A stretch of 46,563 bases of DNA from an uncultured bacterium (GTDB lineage Bacteria; Actinomycetota; Coriobacteriia; Coriobacteriales; Coriobacteriaceae). The stretch spans positions 1-46,563 of the forward strand of contig CAJMMX010000008.1 of the NCBI GenBank assembly GCA_905214615.1, given 5' to 3'. A program made the translations under genes and the position numbers. Each line of letters opens with the position of its first letter. Positions within the stretch are counted from its first letter, which is position 1. Below are positions 25,343 through 32,907 of the stretch, piece after piece. Below the pieces are notes generated by a model. The model had not been told where the DNA came from. It searched no databases and worked only from the letters and a program-made list of their open reading frames with translations.

Positions 25343-25375
25343 CCTGCCAAAATAAACCTGTCCCTTTTTGGCAGG
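25343..25375. repeat. REP-like hairpin between sngB and sngC
   Basis: CCTGCCAAAA (25343-25352) and TTTTGGCAGG (25366-25375) are exact inverted copies; the minus-strand loop reads AGGGACAGGTTTA. It abuts the sngB stop codon and lies 84 bases before the sngC start. Lacking a T-run, it is unlikely to stop transcription but may set the sngC level or stabilise the upstream message. Confidence 0.65.
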
Positions 25376-26680
25376 TTAGATGGTGAATTCGGCGAAGTTA
25401 CGGTCGCCGCCTGCGGTATCGGTGTCGCCTGTTGCGGCTGCCGGCGCCAGCGCGTCGCCGCCGACGCTTTGCAGCAGCTCGGCCACGTTGGCGTCGGGGT
25501 TTTGGCATAGGATGTCGAGCAACTCGATAAAGTCACGAATGACTTCACGCGGCGTCAGATGCGTGTCGGCTCCCACACGACCGAACTCGATCTTGAGGAA
25601 GTCCACCAAGTCGTTCTCGGTAAGCGTGGGCGTCCAGCCAAAGTAGCCAGCGTGAATTTGCATGAGTTTTTCGATGAGCACCAGTAGCTCCTCGTAGGTG
25701 AGCGGCTGCAGGCGGATGATGGGCGCGAGCATGTCCTTAAGGTCCTCGCGCGCAAAGCGACCCTGAGCGAGTCGGCTGCGCAGAGCCTCGTAGGAGAACA
25801 CGCCGCGGCGGCGGTCTTCGATGGAGGTTGGCGTGCCGCCCATGATCATGCCCAGGTACTGTGCCTTGCCCTGAAGTGTGTCGTTGTACATGGTCAGGAT
25901 CTTCTCGTAGTTGTACTGGCGCGTGATGGCATTGGGAATCTTATACAGATTCACGAGCTCGTCGATGAGCACCAGCATGCCCTTGTAGCCACTGCAAACC
26001 AAAAAACGCGCGATGAGTTTGACGTAGTCGTACCAGTCGTCATCGCTGATGATGGTCGAGGAGCCCAGCTCGGCGCGTGCCTCGCTCTTGGTGCGGTATT
26101 CGCCGCGAATCCATTTGGTCACGCGGCTCATGGTCTCTTCGTCGCCCCCGGATGCGGCCATGCGATAGCGGCGGAGCATGCGGGTGAAGTCGAAGCCGTG
26201 GACCATCTCCTCGAGCGGGGCCAGTTGGGCATTGACGACCGACTCGTCGACGTCGGCACACGAGGCGACCCAGCGATCCAGAATAAGGTTGAGCGCACCG
26301 CCCTCGGGGCGCGTCTTGGTCGATATATTGCGGATGAGCTCGCGGTAGGTGGCAAGACCCTGTCCCTGACCGCCCTGCAGGCGGCGCTCGGGCGACAGGT
26401 CGGCATCAGCGACGACGAATCCCTCGCCCATGGCATGCGTGCGGATAGTCTGGAGCAAAAAGCTCTTGCCGGCGCCGTAACGACCGACCAGAAAGCGGAA
26501 GCTCGCGCCACCGTCGGCGATGAGACTCAGATCGGTGAGCAGGGCGCGGATCTCGACCTCGCGCCCTACGGTGATGTAAGGAAGGCCGATGCGCGGGACC
26601 ACGCCGCCCTTGAGCGAGTTGAGAATGACGGCAGCGACGCGCTTGGGCACGCGAGGTGCTGCGGATGCGGTATCACTCAT
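25376..26680 (-). CDS. sngB: DUF2791 (BrxD-like) ATPase, probable SngB of a Shango system
   Basis: A 434-residue P-loop protein of the BrxD/DUF2791 group. The Walker A is GRYGAGKS (66-73) and the Walker B region reads MLVLIDELVNLY about two-fifths from the C-terminus. The C-terminal tail is alanine- and glycine-rich. Its start overlaps the end of the TerB-domain gene by 8 bases, showing translational coupling. BrxD also occurs in type 2 BREX loci, but no BrxC, PglX, PglZ or PglW is here. Paired with an Lhr-like helicase, it is expected to load or drive that helicase on phage DNA or replication intermediates; this is inference. Confidence 0.83.
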   Translation of the reverse strand: MSDTASAAPRVPKRVAAVILNSLKGGVVPRIGLPYITVGREVEIRALLTDLSLIADGGASFRFLVGRYGAGKSFLLQTIRTHAMGEGFVVADADLSPERRLQGGQGQGLATYRELIRNISTKTRPEGGALNLILDRWVASCADVDESVVNAQLAPLEEMVHGFDFTRMLRRYRMAASGGDEETMSRVTKWIRGEYRTKSEARAELGSSTIISDDDWYDYVKLIARFLVCSGYKGMLVLIDELVNLYKIPNAITRQYNYEKILTMYNDTLQGKAQYLGMIMGGTPTSIEDRRRGVFSYEALRSRLAQGRFAREDLKDMLAPIIRLQPLTYEELLVLIEKLMQIHAGYFGWTPTLTENDLVDFLKIEFGRVGADTHLTPREVIRDFIELLDILCQNPDANVAELLQSVGGDALAPAAATGDTDTAGGDRNFAEFTI

Positions 26681-28433
26681 GGTCTAGGTATCCTCTCACG
26701 TCTGCTTCGTAGTCCTCGATAATCTGCGGCCCTGCCGCGCTAAATTCAATTACGGTGTCGCCCACCAGGTCAAAGAGCGCCTCGTTGATGGTATCGACGA
26801 GCATGTCCTCGCTCTGCTCCGATTGCACTACCGCCGATTCCGCCTGTACTGCGTTGTGCTCGAGCAGCGCGCGGAGATAGGCGTCTGCGGCGGGCGCGAG
26901 TTCGTTTGTGGCGTCAGCGGGCGTAGCAGCTGCGAACGCGGGCGTCGGCGCGAGAAGCGGTGCCACGACACCAAACTGTTCGGTGGATATGGTCGGCTCG
27001 TCGGACTCGTCCTGCCCTGCGGCCGCCGCGACCGCCTCGACCATCGCGTCGGCTACGGGCTCGGCTTCCGGTTGCCCTGAGTCCGCTGCCTCGGCTTCTG
27101 CGGACGCGCCGTCCTCGCGTTCCTCGTCGATCAAAAGCGCTTCGCGCGTTTGTGCGGCAGCGCTCCGAATGTGCCCCAGCTGGCTCAAATCGATATCGAT
27201 CTTGACGGGCTGGTGTGCGGCGTCCCACGAAAGCCATGCCACAATCTCGTCATCGATAATCTTGGCCAGATATTTGGGGACCTTTTCTTCCTTCAGGGGA
27301 TGGGCAGGGTCCAGGGCCAGGCGCAGGCGTTGGTCGCAGGCGCGCATCATCTCGCCAAGTTTGCTGCTCTTTTGTCTGCTGCCGTGAATCCGCATGCATT
27401 CCCAAAAACCGTTTTGGCAACGGTAGATATGGATGGGGTCCAGACGGTATTCGCAGTCCTCGTGGCGCTCGGGCGCAAAGAATACGGCCGAGGCAAACAT
27501 GGTGTAGGGCATTGCCGTCTCCTCCCCAAATAAACTTGCCACGATGCCGGTCTTTCGGTGCGTGTCATAGTAGCGCGCCATGCGGACATACACGGCGCAC
27601 GCCACGTGGCGCAGATCGCGGTGGTGGCTGCGGTCGAGCCGCGAGCTACTTAGGTTGTACGTGGAGAGGGCGTTGATGGCGGCCATGAGTCGCTCCTCGC
27701 GCACCTCATCGGGCGGAAGGGGGAGCGTGGGCTCGGAGGTTTTGCGACGCTTGGGTGCCGGGTCCGACGGCGTCGGTGCTGGTACAAGGTCTCGTGCCGC
27801 GCGCCGCAGTTCGATAAGGGCGTTATCGAACATGACGGTTTTAGAGTCGCGAAGCAGCTTGGGGTCGAGCCCGTGGAACACGGCGTAATCTTGCAGCCAC
27901 ACGCGCGCAAACCGGTCGATGCCGGGCTCGAAGGCGCGATAGACATCCCAAAAAGCCTTGATCTTGTTAAAACCATCGAGTGGATTATCTACGCCAATGC
28001 CGCAGATCAGCTCATAGAGATACAGAAAGGCAAAGGACGTAGACGTTTCCTCGACGGTTCCGCGGCGCACTTGGGCACGCCAGGTAAAGTAGCCGCGCAG
28101 TTGCCGGTCGCTCATGGCGTTGTAGGTGGGAAAGTACGACTTAAAGGTGCCGTTGTAGGGACAGTCGTCCTCAAAGTCGGCCATCAGCAGGCCCTGGCGG
28201 TAAAAAAGCTCGGCTTCCGAAAGCCAACGCCCCGCGCCGCCCTTGGGGTCTTCTTGCCAACGCGATATCTCACGCATTTTGCGGTACTGGTCGGGAAGGA
28301 AATTCTGCATCTGTCGGCCGGTTTTGAGAATCGGCTCGTCTGCGTAGGTTTCGTTTGAGAAGCGGGCGGACTGATGGGTCCGGGCCTCGGCCATAATGCG
28401 CTCGATGAGCATCTTGATGTCCTGGTCGGCCAC
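26673..28433 (-). CDS. sngA: TerB-N/TerB-C domain protein, probable SngA of a Shango system
   Basis: First gene of the operon, 586 residues. The N-terminal 230 residues match the TerB-N type, with blocks YRKMREISRWQ, FYRQGLLMADFEDD and MSDRQLRGYFTWRAQVRRG. The C-terminal third is low in complexity (acid- and alanine-rich), then a short conserved end. The start is GTG with AGAGGAGGAG before it; an in-frame ATG is found several codons later. TerB-like domains are associated with membrane or stress complexes. Together with the two following genes it matches Shango in content and order. Confidence 0.78.
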   Translation of the reverse strand: MADQDIKMLIERIMAEARTHQSARFSNETYADEPILKTGRQMQNFLPDQYRKMREISRWQEDPKGGAGRWLSEAELFYRQGLLMADFEDDCPYNGTFKSYFPTYNAMSDRQLRGYFTWRAQVRRGTVEETSTSFAFLYLYELICGIGVDNPLDGFNKIKAFWDVYRAFEPGIDRFARVWLQDYAVFHGLDPKLLRDSKTVMFDNALIELRRAARDLVPAPTPSDPAPKRRKTSEPTLPLPPDEVREERLMAAINALSTYNLSSSRLDRSHHRDLRHVACAVYVRMARYYDTHRKTGIVASLFGEETAMPYTMFASAVFFAPERHEDCEYRLDPIHIYRCQNGFWECMRIHGSRQKSSKLGEMMRACDQRLRLALDPAHPLKEEKVPKYLAKIIDDEIVAWLSWDAAHQPVKIDIDLSQLGHIRSAAAQTREALLIDEEREDGASAEAEAADSGQPEAEPVADAMVEAVAAAAGQDESDEPTISTEQFGVVAPLLAPTPAFAAATPADATNELAPAADAYLRALLEHNAVQAESAVVQSEQSEDMLVDTINEALFDLVGDTVIEFSAAGPQIIEDYEADVRGYLDHE

Positions 28434-28520
28434 CGCTCCTCCTCTCGAACGCAGCTACGGTGACCTCATATCATAGCACAGCATCAAACAGATGTTCGAG
28501 ATACCGCTGCGTTGATAGAT

Positions 28521-29237
28521 TTAGAACAGGAGGGCGTATATGACGGCGATGACGACGGAGGGAAGCATATTGGCCGTGCGGAAGGTCTGAGGACGGATGA
28601 GGTTGACGCCGACGCAGAAGATGAGCATGGAGCCTACGAGCGAAAGGCTGTTGAGGGCTGCTGTGGTCATGATGGGGGAGAGCGCGCCGGCAAACAACGT
28701 GATCGTCCCCTGGAACACGGCGACGGGCAGGGCGGAGAAGATGCAGCCGCGGCCAAGCGAGGCCGTCATGGTGCAGACGATGATGCAGTCCAGTGCGCCC
28801 TTGAGGGCAAGCGTTGACCAGTCGCCGAGCAGGCCGTCCTGGATCGATCCCACAATGGCCATGGCGCCGATGCACACGGTGAGTGAAGTCGAGACAAAAG
28901 CGTTGGTGAACTCGTTATCGCCCTCACTGCCAGTCTTGCGCTTGAGCCATTCGCCAAGGTTCTCGATGGCGGCCTCCAAGTTGATGGCCTCGCCGATGAG
29001 CGAACCGAGCGCAAATGAGACGATGAGCATGGTGGTACCGGTGGTCGCTAGCGCCTTTCCATCGATGATGAGCATCTTTTGCATGGTGCCGCCCAGGCCG
29101 ATAAACAGGACGCACAGCCCCGATGCTTTCATGAGCGTGTCTTGGATGCGCGGTGTAATGAAGCGGCCGCCCGCTAATCCCAAAAGACCGCCCGCAACTA
29201 AAAGCGCAACGTTGATGATTGTTCCCAAGCCCGGCAT
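28521..29237 (-). CDS. DUF554 family membrane protein (YdfK/YqgA-like)
   Basis: A 238-residue integral membrane protein with about six to seven hydrophobic segments and the glycine-rich family features MPGLGTIINV, GLGGTMQKML and GSIQDGLLGD. The family is a conserved putative transporter of unknown substrate. The start at 29237 has an AGGAGGG site; an upstream in-frame reading of 23 residues lacks one. It follows the Shango-type operon in the same direction after 87 bases only in coordinate order: it is transcribed toward that operon and may read into it, as no terminator was found between them. Confidence 0.87.
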   Translation of the reverse strand: MPGLGTIINVALLVAGGLLGLAGGRFITPRIQDTLMKASGLCVLFIGLGGTMQKMLIIDGKALATTGTTMLIVSFALGSLIGEAINLEAAIENLGEWLKRKTGSEGDNEFTNAFVSTSLTVCIGAMAIVGSIQDGLLGDWSTLALKGALDCIIVCTMTASLGRGCIFSALPVAVFQGTITLFAGALSPIMTTAALNSLSLVGSMLIFCVGVNLIRPQTFRTANMLPSVVIAVIYALLF

Positions 29238-29306
29238 GAGCCCTCCTGTATTGATGCCAACGTGGCAATCGTAGCAGAACGAAATGCGAGGTACATCGCG
29301 ACTCAT

Positions 29307-29332
29307 CTAATACGTTATATAAGTGGTATTAG
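29307..29332. promoter_or_regulatory. Inverted repeat upstream of the DUF554 gene
   Basis: CTAATAC (29307-29313) and GTATTAG (29326-29332) flank 12 AT-rich bases in the 118-base gap before DUF554. The spacing suits a dimeric regulator site or an overlapped promoter. The adjoining TATTAGGAATGAT (29327-29339) also occurs at 3888-3900 upstream of rubrerythrin. Confidence 0.3.
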
Positions 29333-29355
29333 GAATGATGCGCAGCATTTAAGCC

Positions 29356-30786
29356 TCAGGTGGTTGTCGGGACATAGGGGTAGTAGTCAAAGCGCAGTGT
29401 CATAAGCCGCTGCGGGGATTCAATAGCCGCGGCGATGATATTGGCATCGCGGGCACGATCAAACCCTTCGAGTTCGATCTGATACGAGACGTCTTGCATA
29501 ATGTCCAGACGTCGCCAGGCTAGAAGTGTGTCGCCATCGAATTCCAAGGTCTTGCCTCCGTCTGGGGCAACGGCGTATAGACGCAGTTTAGCGGTGGTTG
29601 CAGGGTCGATAACCGTGACCTTTTTAATTTCGTTTCGAGTATTCTTGGCGCCCAACAAGGTGAGCAGTGTTGGGGCCACGACCTCGCCCGATGGCAAAAA
29701 GACGACTTCGATGGATTCGGGAAATGCGATGATGGCCGACTTGCGGACGGGCTGATTGGCGGCGGCAACTTCGATGTTTGCAGCATCGATGACCTCTGTG
29801 TGGTCGAGGGCGGCAAGCACGCAGCAGTTACCTTCATCGATCTCCTGAGGATCAGCAAGCCCCAGACTGTCCGCGAGCTCGGGATCGTTTGGACCGGTAG
29901 CGGGTTCATTCGGTGCTTCGAAAGAAGCTGGGACGCTGTTTGTCGGCGACGGCGTGTCGCCCGCACCTGCTTCTTTGTCCGTGCTCTCTTCTTGTATGGT
30001 TGCGTTGATGGGTTCGTCGTTTGAGGGGAGCGTCTTGGCGTCAAGCGCGGAGGGGACAATCCCGACGGCTCCGGATCCGTTCCACTCCATCTCGAGAAGC
30101 GCCGGGTCGGCAAGAATGCGTTGCCTGCCTAGCGTGTGGGTATCGATCGCAATAGGGCCTGCCTCCGTCCCGCGCGTAAGGCTGAGCGATCCGGCCGGCT
30201 TCTCGAAATGAATGTCTGTGTCTTCGGTGCTGGCGGCGTAGAACAGCAGGGATGCTTCTCCCGCCGCGATGGCATCGGTGCCCGCCTTGGTCAGCCGCAG
30301 CGATGCCGTGAATGAGAGGGTGGGCTGCACATCGTCTGCATTCGCGGCGGCGCAGCCCAGACATATACCGCCTCCTTTCTCGAAAAACGCACCGTCGAAG
30401 GCGACCTTCGCTCCGTTCGCCGAGTCATCGACCGAAGCGATATCGATGCGCAACCCCAAATCGCACGGATCGCCATCTGCATCGAGCACAATCGAGCGCC
30501 ACGTGCAGACGGCGCACCCCGCCTGGGAGCCGTTTGCCTTGTTCGAACGATTGATATCCACGACTATCGAGCCGTCCGTATTACGACGAAGGCATCCCGA
30601 GGTTGAGATTGCGGCCTGTGCGAACGAAAAACGCTTGCACGCAATGGCGCTCGACGGATTTGGTGCGGAGCTTAGGGCTGCTGGTAAGAAGTCTGCCATG
30701 ACGGGAGTCGCCCAAGCGGCGACAGGCGTTCCGGTTGCGAGCGCGCCGCAGAGTGCGACGACGGGCAAAAGGTTCTTCGATGCCAT
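29356..30786 (-). CDS. Large exported protein, two domains, last gene of a surface operon
   Basis: A 476-residue protein with a clear signal peptide (hydrophobic core about 6-24, cleavage probably after AWA). The mature part has an N-terminal domain with several cysteines (IACKRF, SGCLRR, GCAVC, GICLGC), a disordered acidic linker rich in proline, serine, threonine and asparagine (about 255-320), and a C-terminal beta-rich domain. It has no LPXTG motif and no C-terminal membrane anchor, so it is either secreted or held by partners. The ATG has AAGGAG before it. I do not recognise the family. It is the final gene of a leftward operon of exported proteins. Confidence 0.75.
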   Translation of the reverse strand: MASKNLLPVVALCGALATGTPVAAWATPVMADFLPAALSSAPNPSSAIACKRFSFAQAAISTSGCLRRNTDGSIVVDINRSNKANGSQAGCAVCTWRSIVLDADGDPCDLGLRIDIASVDDSANGAKVAFDGAFFEKGGGICLGCAAANADDVQPTLSFTASLRLTKAGTDAIAAGEASLLFYAASTEDTDIHFEKPAGSLSLTRGTEAGPIAIDTHTLGRQRILADPALLEMEWNGSGAVGIVPSALDAKTLPSNDEPINATIQEESTDKEAGAGDTPSPTNSVPASFEAPNEPATGPNDPELADSLGLADPQEIDEGNCCVLAALDHTEVIDAANIEVAAANQPVRKSAIIAFPESIEVVFLPSGEVVAPTLLTLLGAKNTRNEIKKVTVIDPATTAKLRLYAVAPDGGKTLEFDGDTLLAWRRLDIMQDVSYQIELEGFDRARDANIIAAAIESPQRLMTLRFDYYPYVPTTT

Positions 30787-30804
30787 GGGGTCTCCTTAGC
30801 TAAT

Positions 30805-31086
30805 TTAGTGCGGCCTGTCCGTGTTTTGTTTCTGGCTGCGTTTGATGTGCAGACCGAGGCCGGCGGTTCCCGCGCCTGCTGCCGTGGCGCCTGCTGCCAA
30901 GAGCCATCGTCTGTCGTCTGTCTGTGCCAACGGTTCCTTGCAGTTGCCGCGGTCGAGCTCCGAGAGGTCGACCGTCACTTGCGTGGCGGCCTGCGCCTGT
31001 TCTTGCTGGGCAAAGGCCATGGCTGGCCCAAACGCTAGGATACTGACGGCGGCGGCCAGGGCGACGGCCTTATGCCGTGTGCGCAC
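30805..31086 (-). CDS. Small exported protein with degenerate sortase-type C-terminus
   Basis: A 93-residue protein: signal peptide MRTRHKAVALAAAVSILAFG, a short mature stretch with one cysteine, then LAQTDD, a hydrophobic segment and a basic tail (IKRSQK). This tripartite ending is that of a sortase substrate, with LAQTD where LPXTG or the actinobacterial LAXTG would be expected. The GTG start was chosen because it begins a perfect signal peptide, although its ribosome site is poor; a TTG ten codons earlier is possible. The start lies inside the upstream gene (17-base overlap), so coupling is likely. Confidence 0.6.
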   Translation of the reverse strand: MRTRHKAVALAAAVSILAFGPAMAFAQQEQAQAATQVTVDLSELDRGNCKEPLAQTDDRRWLLAAGATAAGAGTAGLGLHIKRSQKQNTDRPH

Positions 31087-31669
31087 CGGGCTCGACCGTC
31101 CAGGTGATCGTTGCAACCTGATCGCCTTCGCCGGTTACGCGGAAGATGTCGCGCGTGACGCGGGCGACGTTTCCGCTTGTCTTGAGCTTAATTTTGTCCG
31201 TGCCGCCGGCAATGCCCTGGTAGCCCATGTCGAAGGCTGCATTCTTGGAAAGATCGAGGCCCGTCTCCTGCATTGCGGCGCTGGCGTTCTGGAGTGCGCC
31301 GTCGGGGCCGACCTTAAAGTCGATGGAATTCTGCGCGGTTCCGGCCTTGGCGTCGGCGGCAATGGTCCAGGTGTTCATGGCGTCGATCTTCATGTTGGTG
31401 ACATGGATGCCGTAGGCCGAATGATTGTCGATGGTGGTCGCGTCTTCTGAGGGGCCCTGAAGCGTGCCGTCGGCCTTGGCGACGAAGGGAATAACCGTCG
31501 GAACTTTGAACTCTACGTTGTCGATCTCGGTCCTGACCATTACTTTCGTGGTTCCAACGCGCCCGGCTGCCAGAGCTGGCGTCGGGGCGGCGCCCATTGC
31601 GAGCGCGAGCGCGAGCCCTGCGCCCACGACGAGCGCTCTGGCTCCGTTCATGTTCCTGGTGATGTCCAT
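31070..31669 (-). CDS. Exported protein of unknown function, 199 residues
   Basis: The first 35 residues form a signal peptide ending in PALA. The mature protein looks all-beta, with alternating hydrophobic stretches (VEFKVPTVIPFVAKADGTL, then IHVTNMKIDAMNTWTIAAD) and no cysteines. That pattern recalls surface or pilin-like beta-sandwich proteins such as those in WxL-type clusters, though no WxL motif is present. The ATG has AAAGGA at 6-9 bases. It lies in the middle of the surface operon, 90 bases behind the membrane-anchored gene. Confidence 0.72.
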   Translation of the reverse strand: MDITRNMNGARALVVGAGLALALAMGAAPTPALAAGRVGTTKVMVRTEIDNVEFKVPTVIPFVAKADGTLQGPSEDATTIDNHSAYGIHVTNMKIDAMNTWTIAADAKAGTAQNSIDFKVGPDGALQNASAAMQETGLDLSKNAAFDMGYQGIAGGTDKIKLKTSGNVARVTRDIFRVTGEGDQVATITWTVEPGAHTA

Positions 31670-31759
31670 GGTCGTTCCTTTCTATTCGCCGCGGGCCGTC
31701 CCCGCGATGATTGGACGAATGCTGGTGAATTGCGTGCGGTGCCGCGTCGGCCGAAAAAG

Positions 31760-32269
31760 CTAGTTCTCGGCTTGCTCAACCCGTACCCTGACACGTGTCG
31801 GATTGCCGTGGCTGTCGAGGGTCTTGGCATCGAGTGCCTGGATCTCGATGTATGCCTCGCCTTCTTTGATGTCGCCGGCGGGGCACGTCTCGATTGTCTT
31901 GCCGGTCTCGACCACACCGGATTCGTACATGGTCTCGTCGTTTTGGATGACGCGGAATCGCTGGGGAAATTTATTGTCTTGGACGTTTTGCACGTTGACG
32001 CGCAGCTTGCCGTCCTCCTGTAGCTGAGCGACCGGCGCGACCGAAATCGTCATCATGTTGTCGCGGACGATGGCATCGAGCTCATCTTGGATTTCTTGTC
32101 GCGTTTTGCCCTCGGCCGTCGTGACCGAAGCGCCCGCCTCGGGTACGGGCTGCGACTGCCAAGCGTATAGTCCTACGGCGACAAGGGCGCAGACGATGGC
32201 CAAGCAGGCAACGATGAGCTTCTTGCGACGACCCAGGTCTGCAAAGCGGGGCGGCTTCTTTGCGCTCAT
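31760..32269 (-). CDS. Single-pass membrane protein with extracellular beta domain
   Basis: A 169-residue protein with a basic cytoplasmic N-terminus (RRKK), one membrane segment (about 17-37) and an outside domain of about 130 residues. That domain contains GKLRVNVQNVQDN, MYESGVVETGKTIE and a final RVRVRVEQ strand, a layout seen in small immunoglobulin-like accessory proteins of Gram-positive surface clusters. Assignment to a named family is not possible by eye. Its start overlaps the stop of the upstream gene (ATGA), so the two are translationally coupled. Confidence 0.75.
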   Translation of the reverse strand: MSAKKPPRFADLGRRKKLIVACLAIVCALVAVGLYAWQSQPVPEAGASVTTAEGKTRQEIQDELDAIVRDNMMTISVAPVAQLQEDGKLRVNVQNVQDNKFPQRFRVIQNDETMYESGVVETGKTIETCPAGDIKEGEAYIEIQALDAKTLDSHGNPTRVRVRVEQAEN

Positions 32270-32562
32270 GCGGCATCCTTGGCGGTATAGATGCGCGCAA
32301 AGGTGGACGGGTCCGCTCCAAAGAGCATGTGAAGCATCAGGCGGCGCGAGTAGACGAGCTCTTCGAAGTCGGGAGGGAGCTCGATGTCGTGGATATGCGC
32401 GATATGGTGGGCGAGCGCCGAGAACGACTCGGGGTCGCAGATCACATCGGTGGTAACGTGGTAGACCGCCGTATCGGGGAATGCCTCTTCGTCGAAAGGC
32501 AGGAGATGGGGATCGTCGTCGACTTCGATGGCGACGCCGTACTGGGGCCAGTAATATGCCAT
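32266..32562 (-). CDS. Small cytoplasmic protein, first gene of the surface operon
   Basis: A 98-residue acidic protein with no signal peptide or membrane span. Noticeable features are a D/P-rich start (VDDDPHLLPFDEEAF), a histidine-rich helix (ALAHHIAHIHDIELP) and a basic RRLMLHMLFG helix. I do not recognise it. The ATG follows GGGAGG, and the coding end overlaps the next gene by 4 bases. As the only non-exported member and the first gene, it may regulate or assist the rest of the operon. Confidence 0.7.
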   Translation of the reverse strand: MAYYWPQYGVAIEVDDDPHLLPFDEEAFPDTAVYHVTTDVICDPESFSALAHHIAHIHDIELPPDFEELVYSRRLMLHMLFGADPSTFARIYTAKDAA

Positions 32563-32907
32563 GGGAACCTCCCTGCTTCTGGGGCCAAACTTCTATCGGT
32601 TTTGGCTGTCGATGCCGACCGTATCAGCCGCTACTTGACCAATTTCTGACCAAATGCTTGACGGATTGACATCTCCGCAGGTAAAAGGCAGCAAAAATTA
32701 CTTCAACTTTTTTCGAGCGACAATCGAGCGATCGGCGACGGCGTGACCATATGTGTTAAAAGCTTCGTCTGCCGAGGAAGCCTTGCCGTTCGCCGAATTG
32801 CACAAACGTAAAAATCGCCAATTATGGAGACGGTCTCGAACACGTCGACGAAACGATGCGGTAACATCTCCCTGCAAACACTGTAGTTAGCTAAAGGGGG
32901 AGTTCGC
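32563..32907. promoter_or_regulatory. 345-base divergent intergenic region with repeated TGACCAA
   Basis: This gap separates the leftward surface operon from the rightward lactate dehydrogenase operon and must hold promoters for both. TGACCAA occurs at 32636-32642 and 32647-32653, start to start 11 bases, so on one face of the helix. No promoter could be assigned with confidence, and no small gene or RNA was recognised in the rest. Confidence 0.3.

Noticed and set aside
22815..28433. A degraded type 2 BREX locus.
   Set aside because: The ATPase and helicase resemble BrxD and BrxHI, but BrxC, PglX, PglZ, PglW and BrxF are missing and the TerB-domain gene fits Shango better.
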